This document shows positions 55,540-64,000 of a DNA stretch of 64,000 nucleotides, piece after piece; positions within the stretch are counted from its first letter, which is position 1, and every line of letters starts with the position of its first letter. The DNA is from Hirundichthys speculiger (Eukaryota; Chordata; Actinopteri; Beloniformes; Exocoetidae): assembly GCA_018398805.1 (NCBI GenBank), contig JAGFBZ010000722.1, positions 522,774-586,773 on the forward strand. The letters run 5' to 3'. The notes below the pieces were generated by a model. The model was not told where the DNA came from. It was given only the letters and a program-made list of their open reading frames with translations, and made no database searches. Position numbers and translations under genes: made by a program.

Positions 55540-58272
55540 GAGGACAGGAGTTATATGACCCAGTTTCCTGGTGTTAGTGAGGACTGGAGTTATATGACCC
55601 AGTTTCCTGGTGTTAGTGAGGACTGGAGTTATATGATCCAGTTTCCTGGTGTTAATGAGGACTGGAGTTATATGATCCAGTTTCCTGGTGTTAGTGAGGA
55701 CTGGAGTTATATGATCCAGTTTCCTGGTGTTAGTGAGGACTGGAGTTATATGATCCAGTTTCCTGGTGTTAGTGAGGACTGGAGTTATATGATCCAGTTT
55801 CCTGGTGTTAGTGAGGACTGGAGTTATATGATCCAGTTTCCTGGTGTTAGTGAGGACTGGAGTTATATGATCCAGTTTCCTGGTGTTAGTGAGGACTGGA
55901 GTTATATGATCCAGTTTCCTGGTGTTAGTGAGGACTGGAGTTATATGATCCAGTTTCCTGGTGTTAGTGAGGACTGGAGTTATATGATCCAGTTTCCTGG
56001 TGTTAGTGAGGACTGGAGTTATATGATCCAGTTTCCTGGTGTTAGTGAGGACTGGAGTTATATGATCCAGTTTCCTGGTGTTAGTGAGGACTGGAGTTAT
56101 ATGATCCAGTTTCCTGGTGTTAGTGAGGACTGGAGTTATATGATCCAGTTTCCTGGTGTTAGTGAGGACTGGAGTTATATGATCCAGTTTCCTGGTGTTA
56201 GTGAGGACTGGAGTTATATGATCCAGTTTCCTGGTGTTAGTGAGGACTGGAGTTATATGATCCAGTTTCCTGGTGTTAGTGAGGACTGGAGTTATATGAT
56301 CCAGTTTCCTGGTGTTAGTGAGGACTGGAGTTATGATCCAGTTTCCTGGTGTTAGTGAGGACTGGAGTTATATGATCCAGTTTCCTGGTGTTAGTGAGGA
56401 CTGGAGTTATATGATCCAGTTTCCTGGTGTTAGTGAGGACTGGAGTTATATGATCCAGTTTCCTGGTGTTAGTGAGGACTGGAGTTATATGATCCAGTTT
56501 CCTGGTGTTAGTGAGGACTGGAGTTATATGATCCAGTTTCCTGGTGTTAGTGAGGACTGGAGTTATATGATCCAGTTTCCTGGTGTTAGTGAGGACTGGA
56601 GTTATATGATCCAGTTTCCTGGTGTTAGTGAGGACAGGAGTTATATGATCCAGTTTCCTGGTGTTAGTGAGGACTGGAGTTATATGATCCAGTTTCCTGG
56701 TGTTAGTGAGGACTGGAGTTATATGATCCAGTTTCCTGGTGTTAGTGAGGACTGGAGTTATATGATCCAGTTTCCTGGTGTTGTGAGGACTGGAGTTATG
56801 ATCCAGTTCCTGGTGTAGTGAGGACTGGAGTTATATGATCCAGTTTCCTGGTGTTAGTGAGGACAGGAGTTATATGATCCAGTTTCCTGGTGTTGTGAGG
56901 ACTGGAGTTATATGATCCAGTTTCCTGGTGTTAGTGAGGACTGGAGTTATATGATCCAGTTTCCTGGTGTTAGTGAGGACTGGAGTTATATGATCCAGTT
57001 TCCTGGTGTTAGTGAGGACAGGGAGTTATATGATCCAGTTTCCTGGTGTTAGTGAGGACTGGAGTTATATGATCCAGTTTCCTGGTGTTAGTGAGGACTG
57101 GAGTTATATGATCCAGTTTCCTGGTGTTAGTGAGGACTGGAGTTATATGATCCAGTTTCCTGGTGTTAGTGAGGACTGGAGTTATATGATCCAGTTCCTG
57201 GTGTTAGTGAGGACTGGAGTTATATGATCCAGTTTCCTGGTGTTAGTGAGGACTGGAGTTATATGATCCAGTTTCCTGGTGTTAGTGAGGACAGGAGTTA
57301 TATGATCCAGTTTCCTGGTGTTAGTGAGGACTGGAGTTATATGATCCAGTTTCCTGGTGTTAGTGAGGACTGGAGTTATATGATCCAGTTTCCTGGTGTT
57401 AGTGAGGACTGGAGTTATATGATCCAGTTTCCTGGTGTTAGTGAGGACTGGAGTTATATGATCCAGTTTCCTGGTGTTAGTGAGGACTGGAGTTATATGA
57501 TCCAGTTTCCTGGTGTTAGTGAGGACTGGAGTTATATGATCCAGTTCCTGGTGTTAGTGTGAGGACTGGAGTTATATGATCCAGTTTCCTGGTGTTAGTG
57601 AGGACTGGAGTTATATGATCCAGTTTCCTGGTGTTAGTGAGGACTGGAGTTATATGATCCAGTTTCCTGGTGTTAGTGAGGACTGGAGTTATATGATCCA
57701 GTTTCCTGGTGTTAGTGAGGACAGGAGTTATATGATCCAGTTTCCTGGTGTTAGTGAGGACAGGAGTTATATGATCCAGTTTCCTGGTGTTAGTGAGGAC
57801 TGGAGTTATATGATCCAGTTTCCTGGTGTTAGTGAGGACTGGAGTTATATGATCCAGTTTCTGGTGTTAGTGAGGACTGGAGTTATATGATCCAGTTTCC
57901 TGGTGTTAGTGAGGACTGGAGTTAATTGATCCAGTTTCCTGGTGTTAGTGAGGACTGGAGTTATATGATCCAGTTTCCTGGTGTTAGTGAGGACTGGAGT
58001 TATATGATCCAGTTTCCTGGTGTTAGTGAGGACTGGAGTTATATGATCCAGTTTCCTGGTGTTAGTGAGGACTGGAGTTATATGATCCAGTTTCCTGGTG
58101 TTAGTGAGGACTGGAGTTATATGATCCAGTTTCCTGGTGTTAGTGAGGACTGGAGTTATATGATCCAGTTTCCTGGTGTTAGTGAGGACTGGAGTTATAT
58201 GATCCAGTTTCCTGGTGTTAGTGAGGACTGGAGTTATATGATCCAGTTTTCTGGTGTTAGTGAGGACTGGAG
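55540..58272. repeat. 39-bp coding minisatellite, about 70 units
   Basis: Tandem array of a 39-base unit. On the minus strand the unit reads [13 protein letters not shown], a segment of the LINE reverse transcriptase. On the plus strand it reads [13 protein letters not shown]. Unit identity is very high. Scattered one- to three-base indels break the frame, for example near 56333, 56780, 56895, 57020, 57195, 57545, 57860 and 57924. Both edges are continuous with LINE coding sequence. Confidence 0.97.
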
Positions 58273-58870
58273 CAGCAGCGTTCTGGACTAACTGCAGCTG
58301 TCTGATGGTCTTTTTAGGGAGACCTGTCAGGACAGCGTTACAGTAGTCTAGTCTACTGAAGATAAATGCATGGACAAGTTTTTCTAGATCCTGTAGAGAC
58401 ATCAGTCCTTTAATCCTGGATATGTTCTTTAAGTGATAATAAGCTGACTTCACAACTGTCTTGATGTAACTACTGTACGGTCTGAATCCATGACTACACC
58501 AGGTTTCTGGCTTTGTTTTTGGTTTCTTAGTTTTTTGAAGTTGAGTGCTGACTTTTAATCTTTCTTCCTTGGCTCCAAAAACTGTTATTTCAGTTTTGTC
58601 TCCATTTAACTGAAGGAAGTTCTGACACATCCAGTCTCTAATTTGATCAATGCATCTGGTCAGTGTTTGGATCGGACTGTAGTCTCCTGGTGAGATGGTT
58701 ATGTAGATTTGTGTGTCATCAGCATAGTTGTGGTAAAATATTTTGTTGTTTTTCATAATTTGAGCAATTGGGAGCATGTAGATGTTGAACAGCAAAGGCC
58801 CCAAGATGGAGCCTTGGGGAACTCCACAAGTTATTTTAGTTTGCTCAGATTTATAGTAGCCTATAGACAC
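58250..58870 (-). pseudogene. LINE reverse transcriptase palm and C-terminal fragment
   Basis: Open minus-strand frame from ATG 58870. [15 protein letters not shown] at about residues 17-31 and the catalytic YADD at 49-52 identify the RT palm. [16 protein letters not shown], then [16 protein letters not shown] and [16 protein letters not shown] follow. The frame runs on into the minisatellite to 57845, giving 341 residues. It begins in mid-protein, and the upstream palm Asp is lost. Confidence 0.88.
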
Positions 58871-59040
58871 AAATTAGTCCCTCTTTTTTAGATAGGACTT
58901 TTAACAATTTTATTGTAGTGCCAGAAAGTCCTACCGAGTTTTTCAGCAGGTCTAGTAAGGTGTTAAGGTCAACCGTGCCAAATGCAGCACTGAGATCCAG
59001 AAGCACCAGGACTGAAATGTTTCCACTCTGTAGGATACCT

Positions 59041-60119
59041 GTTTACAGATATCCTGTATCCAGATATCCTGCATCCAGATATCTGGACGGATAGTTGTCA
59101 TTCAAGTCCAAAAGCTTTTCCTTGTCTTTTGTTATTTGGCTTCATCTGAGGCCTTAATGACTTCACTGTGCTGTTTGATCCTGAAATGATCCTTTTGATC
59201 TGAGTTAAAGAGTGACATCTAAAACATTTTACCTGAACAGGTGAAATCAGGTTCGTGCTTATATGTCCTGTGTTTCTGTGTTGCTCGAGCAGTGCAGGCT
59301 GCATCAACGGCTCTAACATTAGCTGACGGTGAACTTTTTTGTTCGTGTTTTTGATTGTATATTCATCTGATGCCAATTTTACAATTTCTCTTTAACTGAA
59401 ATACCCTGGTGACAAAACCCGGTGAAGCAGAAGTCAAATAATGAATTGAGTAAATAAATAGAGATGTGGAACCTCTTGGAAAGACCAGCTTTGATGGTCC
59501 TGCACAATCACCAGAAAATAAAATCAGCAAAATCACTATATCACATGGAAAATTAAAGAAATTATAAATTAAATCAATTATTCTGAATTAAAGAAACATG
59601 TGATTCCTAAATAGTAAATGTAATTATACAGTTGAAAGGCTACATCGTAATCACATCTCTTGGTTGTTTCATTTCAAATCCATTGTGTTGGTGTATAAAG
59701 TCAAAATCATCAAAACTGCTGTTGGTTAACAGCCGGTAATGAGGTGCGTTCATAGCCAACTATAAAACCAAAATAAAAGCTTGAGGAAGTCAAAGTCTGT
59801 TCGTAGTGTCGAATAACAAATAAAGAGTGATTTTTTTCTGGAGAAATTGACTCTTGGACATAGATTAAAGTGATAATAACCACCAAAAATAACTATAAAA
59901 CTATATTTTTCGAGTACCTTGAGGTCTTAGTGTCACTTTTTTTGCAGGACTTATAACCTGTAGCTACTACAGTCAGTCACAAGGGGGCGCACTTTGAATG
60001 AAATACTTGGTGCAGTCTGCTGTTGGTGATACATGCCATGCTAACATGGCCGAGTCGATGTTAGCCCAAAACATCTGGAGAGCCGTTTTGGCGGCCATTT
60101 GTACATTTTCAGGAGGCAC
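59041..60119. other. No gene recognised
   Basis: Short tandem motif of ATATCCTG(C/T)ATCCAG at about 59047-59087. Remaining AT-rich. Confidence 0.5.
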
Positions 60120-60298
60120 CACAGGGCCAGGACCATCACAGGACCAGGACCAGGAACATCGCAGGACCAGGACCAGGAACATCGCAGGACCAGGACCAGG
60201 AACATCGCAGGACCAGGGCCAGGACCATCACAGGACCAGGACCAGGAACATCGCAGGACCAGGACCATCACAGGACCAGGACCGTCACAGGCCACCTC
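60120..60298. repeat. Minisatellite of AGGACCAGGACC / GGAACATCGC units
   Basis: Several copies of a roughly 24-base unit combining CAGGACCAGGACCAGGAACA and TCGC, with variants containing CCATCACAGG. Open frames in several phases are by-products of the period. Confidence 0.92.
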
Positions 60299-60556
60299 GG
60301 TAAATGTGGTTTTCCAGATCACGTAGCATCGTGTAACTTTACTAATCCAGGTTTATTTTACAGATTTTCTATTAGCACCAATGCACTTTATGTGTAACGT
60401 TAGCATAGTCGTTTTATTTACACTGCTGGCCCGGCGGCTAAAACTCACACTGTGTTGACCAAAGTTAATGAGTTAATGAGCTCAAAAACAAGATGTGTAA
60501 ATGTGGATTCAAGATTACGTGAATAAATCCTGAGGAGTAAAGCAGGTCATTTAGAG

Positions 60557-60660
60557 CAGTGGTTCTCAACCTTTTTTCAGTGATGTACCACATGTAAGAT
60601 ATGTTTTCAGCCATGTAACCGAACCAGTGCAAAGCATTTTTAGTTGAAAACATTCTTTAT
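60557..60660. mobile_element. hAT-type left terminus
   Basis: CAGTGGTTCTCAACCTTTTT followed by TCAGTGATGTACCACATGTA is a recognisable hAT (Charlie-like) start. The matching right end was not found, so the element is truncated or decayed. Confidence 0.5.
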
Positions 60661-61744
60661 TTTGCCGGCTGTGTTTTAGCCTTCTTTTTCTCGTGTTCCT
60701 TTGTGTTTTCAACAGTACTGCTGCTCCACTTTAACCACGACTCCATCCATTGAGTTGACAAGAGGCAATGATTGACAGGTGATGCCATGTGTCATTTGGA
60801 TCAAACCATCCTGGTATAGGGGGGGACTTCTTTAAGATAATGAAATTGAATGCTAACCTGAAAATAAAAATCCAGTGTATTGAACTAATGTTGTTATCTG
60901 ATTGCTAGTAATAATAAAATAGCTTTTTCACCAAAATACCTATACAGTCATCCATCAGTCACACAATTACTCATTGATTAAGTCTTTCTTAAACCTGAGT
61001 GTTTTCAAGTCTCAATGTCAACACTGGTTTCCCTTTATTTTTAGATAAAGAGCTGAGAGACTCATAAGGGGGCAGGACTTTGACCAAGGATGAGGAGGTA
61101 TACCTAAAGACTTTGAGTCCTGGTCCCCATCCTGGCATTTGCTACAGGGAGCAGCAAAGTCCCAGCCATTGGTTTTCATCCAACTCCTAAATGATCAATT
61201 ATTCATGATGAAAAGAAACATCTTCCCATTGCAGATACTTGTGTAAATGAGCTGGTTTAGAGTCCAGTCCATAAACAGGTCATGCACAGTTCATAAGTCG
61301 TAGACCAGGTCAAAAATAATAAAAGTCCATAAGGAAAGTTAAGATGTTGTAAATGGTCTCTGGTTATGCTCTAATGTATACTTTGTTTTTCCTAAGGGAC
61401 ATCTTCTCTCACTTTTTATGATAGGTATTATTTGGGGAGGGGTTCTTCTCCCCCTAAAACACTGTTATAAAGTAGTGAGGTAGCTGCTGCTCCTCAGAAC
61501 ACTTCAGAAGATGCACCTGCATATGTTTGGACTGTTCTCATCGCAATAAAGACTCATGATATTTGACAGGAATCAGTTTGATGATTTCATAATTTTGCCA
61601 TAACACAGTGGATAAATACAAACTGACTCCTGTTATGTGAAAGAACAGGTCAATACTCTTGAGGGTTCTACAATTGTTTTAATACATTCATAACTGTCTT
61701 TTTATGACATTGCACATAATTTCTTTAGTGAAATGTTCAGCTTG
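60661..61744. other. No gene recognised
   Basis: Nothing recognised. Confidence 0.5.
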
Positions 61745-62147
61745 AAACATAATTCAATTCAATTCAATTTTATTTATATAGCGTCTGTTACAATGTCAGT
61801 GGTCTCTAGGCGCTTTACAGAGATGCAGAGCATGACCCCTGAGCAAATATCATTAACTAAAAATATGAAATGAAATGAAAAATACTAATAAAAATATAAT
61901 ATTGAATCCTAAACAAGGTTAATGGCAGGTTAAAAAAAAAACTCACAGAGGGAGAAAAAAAAAAAACCTTTAAGCCAAACAGTGGTGAGGAAAAACTCCA
62001 CTTGAAGAGGAAGAAACCTTGAGCAGGACCTGGATCATATGGGGGGGGGGGGACCTTCCTGCCGAAGACCATCCGGATAAAGAAAGAAAAGAGGGGAGAC
62101 AGGACAGAGAGAGGATGGAGGACAGAGAGAGGAGAGCACACAAATGA
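61745..62147 (-). mobile_element. Non-LTR retrotransposon 3' tail, copy 2
   Basis: Inverted copy of the tail at 11655-12003. It starts with TTCAATTCAATTCAATTTTA on the plus strand (3' end), then AGGCGCTTTACAGAGATGCA, and on to GGAGAGCACACAAATGATT. A G tract lies at 62041-62052. Confidence 0.72.
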
Positions 62148-62902
62148 TTGGATATAATCACCATATAAACATAACCCCTTAACATTCCTGTATAATTTGC
62201 ATAAAACGCCTATCCAAGGCATACCCAAAGTAAATTGAAAGCTATTCTTGAACCGTTTGTAGCACATGGATGGTTTTGGTCTCTTTTGAAAGGTAACACT
62301 CTGAAGTTTTTCCCACAACTGTCAGAATCACTGTAAGTGCTACTAGCATTGAGTAATCTAAGTTTGAACACACAGAAATTTAAGTTTTTTTTCCGCCTGA
62401 ATTTTTTTGTAAACAGATGTCTGCAGATGAGTGCAGCTGTGACTTATTAGCTGGAAAAAACAATGGGACCACAGCATGAAGCCTTACCTAGTGCAAGTTC
62501 AAATTTGATAACAATACCACTAAAAATGAGTATTTTACACACGTTTTTGTAAGAGTATGTTAGGCGTTTCCAAAAATGGCACATTTGGAGACTCCAAAAT
62601 GGCACTTGGATAAACATGGCCACATACCTCGGATAAAAGGACATAACTCTTGAACGCTTCATCGTACAGTCATAATCTTGGCCTCTAATGAAAGGTGACA
62701 CTTAGAGGTATCCTATCCCACATTCAGATTCACTATCAATATTGCTGAAAAAAAGTTACTGAAACATAAAGCTAAATTTTGCATATAAAAAGAGTCAAAA
62801 CAAGTGTTGTTGTGGAAAATGTAATTTATATTAAAAAAATGACAATCTTTTACAACACAGCAAACTATTCACATATTTGAAAATATTTACAATTATAACC
62901 AT
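62148..62902. other. No gene recognised
   Basis: AT-rich. Repeated phrases such as TGGCACATTTGGAGACTCC/CAAAATGGCACTTGG were noted. No element identified. Confidence 0.45.
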
Positions 62903-63193
62903 TTACAGGTTGGCAGCATGCCAGTCACTGTAGCAATCTCTAGTCGGTATCAAGCACAAAGGCACATCACATGAGGAGCATTTCAACTGTGTTTTAGCAT
63001 GACAGTGCCTGCACTTCAGCCTACCAGTAGTCCTCTGCCCACTGATAAAAAACCCAGTATGTGATGTGCTCCACGCGGAGCAGGAGGTGGGACAGGTCTG
63101 GCTGTGGAGGAAGACCCTGCTTCTGCCAGCTGCTCGGTAGGGTCTCCCAGAATGCCTTCTGGTGCAGAGGGATCTCTCCTCTCACCCATACAC
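62903..63193 (-). pseudogene. piggyBac-type transposase C-terminal fragment
   Basis: On the minus strand the end of the frame reads RLKCRHCHAKTQLKCSSCDV then PLCLIPTRDCY and stops at 62903. This is the cysteine-rich C-terminal finger of piggyBac (PGBD-like) transposases. Upstream, GERRDPSAPEGILGD and ARPVPPPAPRGAHHILG are in a frame shifted by one base (near 63050). An acceptor-like TTGTTCCAG precedes 63193. The DDD catalytic core is not present. Confidence 0.6.
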
Positions 63194-64000
63194 CTGGAAC
63201 AACAATGAAAAAAATATATACAAAAACATAAATATGTGCAACACAAAAAATTGTTTCATTTCAAAATGAATACACAGTTGCCAATGTCCATCTGCACCTT
63301 TGTCCCTCTATGTGACCACTTGCTGACTGGCTCCCAATCCACATCTGAGTCCTCAGATGACTGCCCATTATGTGAAAATAAAGAAATAAGTCATTTACAA
63401 AATGTTCCATCTTTTCTGTATTGTACTACTTACACAATGACCCCCCCCCCCCCCCACACACACACACACCACACACCCCCCAACAAACAACTCACACATA
63501 TCCTCCCCCCCCACACACACACAAACAAAGGCTTTTGTATTTCAAAGTAAAACTGGTTTATGTCGAAATATACAGTAAAACGTAAATAATATGAATAATA
63601 CTACCAATTATGATACAATATATACGTAATAATATAAATAAGCTTGTAATATAAGTCACAATTTAGTCAAATACTTACGTATGCAGAGCAAACTCTTCTC
63701 CGAACGGAGGAAATGTCTTCTGCGCAGGCGTGCGCTCTGTTATCTGATCTTATCTGATCCCCTCTCCTGACACGTCACTTTCACGACGAGCAAATTCCTC
63801 CCTCTTCCTTGGACAGTCCTTTTCACCATTTTTACAATAAATACGCTCCCAAACTGAAAAAACGCTGAGAAATAAGCCACTCTGGTGCGTCCTGCTGAGG
63901 AGCAACAATGACGCGCGTTCACGAGACTATCTAATTACCATTACGCACGGATTTCTTTGTTTCCCCATTATCGCCACCCCCTCATGCGTCACATCGTTGT
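63194..64000 (-). other. Possible upstream parts of the piggyBac-type gene; CA/C-rich repeats
   Basis: 63300-63390 (minus) reads SSEDSDVDWEPVSKW, like the acidic N-terminus of piggyBac transposases. An ATG at 63822 begins a short frame, with a GTAAGT donor near 63676. Simple repeats of C and CA at 63439-63525. Terminal repeats and TTAA sites were not identified. Confidence 0.35.

Larger units (their letters stand above)
54700..59040 (-). mobile_element. L2-type LINE, expanded by a coding minisatellite
   Basis: Minus-strand LINE. From right to left: an RT block SVLVLLDLSAAFGTVDLN near 58.98 kb, where the catalytic Asp after SAAF is Gly. Then [39 protein letters not shown] and [11 protein letters not shown]. 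The 39-bp array follows, then RSLHWLPVCQRIDFKILLL and the 3' coding end (SLLSVPRVRTKHGGEAFSFY). The 3' UTR ends near 54705 with AAATAAACTAGCC. A hAT MITE interrupts it at 55167-55463. 5' truncated and inactive. Confidence 0.88.

Noticed and set aside
55540..58272. CRISPR-like array
   Set aside because: Units are directly adjacent with no unique spacers, and this is a vertebrate genome.
55555..58291. Plus-strand long open frames of repeated [13 protein letters not shown] as a repetitive protein
   Set aside because: They are the antisense of a LINE-derived 39-bp array. No promoter or signal, and frames are broken by indels in the array.
60041..60326. Gly/Pro-rich collagen-like frames on both strands
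   Set aside because: They come from the minisatellite and no exon context supports them.
23261..64000. Exons of agmo or meox2, expected neighbours of dgkb
   Set aside because: I looked for their conserved motifs on the minus strand and saw none, though short exons could be missed by eye.

Overview
This is vertebrate, most likely teleost fish, nuclear DNA. It has no operons or dense coding. Instead there are short exons with GT/AG splice sites, long AT-rich introns and intergenic sequence, and a heavy load of fish-type transposable elements (hAT, Tc1/mariner, PIF/Harbinger-like, piggyBac, Ty3/gypsy, L2-like and L1-like LINEs, tRNA-derived SINEs).

The only host gene I can support is a diacylglycerol kinase, best matching the beta isoform (dgkb), on the minus strand. 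Two adjacent coding exons are visible. The N-terminal exon (20823-20890) ends in a GTGAGT donor after one base of a split Tyr codon. The next exon (9688-9764) begins with the two bases that complete that codon. Together they encode the start of the recoverin-homology domain. The intron is about 11 kb and is filled with repeats. The rest of dgkb lies left of the window. Its 5' UTR and promoter may lie to the right: candidates are an RFX X-box plus CRE site near 23.2 kb and CpG-rich islands near 41-42 kb.

Layout. 1-5095: 3' part of a Ty3/gypsy LTR retrotransposon with frameshifted pol and a 3' LTR. 6.7-8.5 kb: decayed BED-type hAT, copy A of a hairpin-centred repeat family, and a THAP-like fragment. 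9.7-20.9 kb: dgkb exons and intron, holding a SINE, LINE tails and fragments, a CATC microsatellite, a Tc1-like element carrying a hAT that carries a MADF-domain sequence, another hAT and a palindromic mariner MITE. 21.6-22.6 kb: repeat copy B, interrupted by an LTR-like repeat. 25.8-26.6 kb: long-armed inverted-repeat element with a SINE in its centre. 27.5-28.5 kb: 5'-truncated L1 with a 15-bp target duplication. 29-39 kb: several hAT MITEs and dispersed repeats. 40.9-42.5 kb: CpG islands and simple repeats. 42.6-45.2 kb: LINE tail and two Tc1-type elements. 46.8-48 kb: hAT. 49.9-50.7 kb: repeat copy C. 51.9-53.9 kb: composite hAT holding a Harbinger-like MADF element and a SINE. 54.7-59 kb: L2-type LINE on the minus strand whose reverse transcriptase gene has been expanded by a roughly 2.7-kb, 39-bp in-frame minisatellite. 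61.7-62.1 kb: inverted LINE tail. 62.9-63.9 kb: decayed piggyBac-type sequence.

The most unusual structures are the coding minisatellite inside the LINE, the nested element stacks that preserve two near-identical MADF reading frames, the hairpin-centred repeat family, and the one-base offset between the dgkb ATG and its conserved reading frame. All family names are from recognition by eye. No searches were run.
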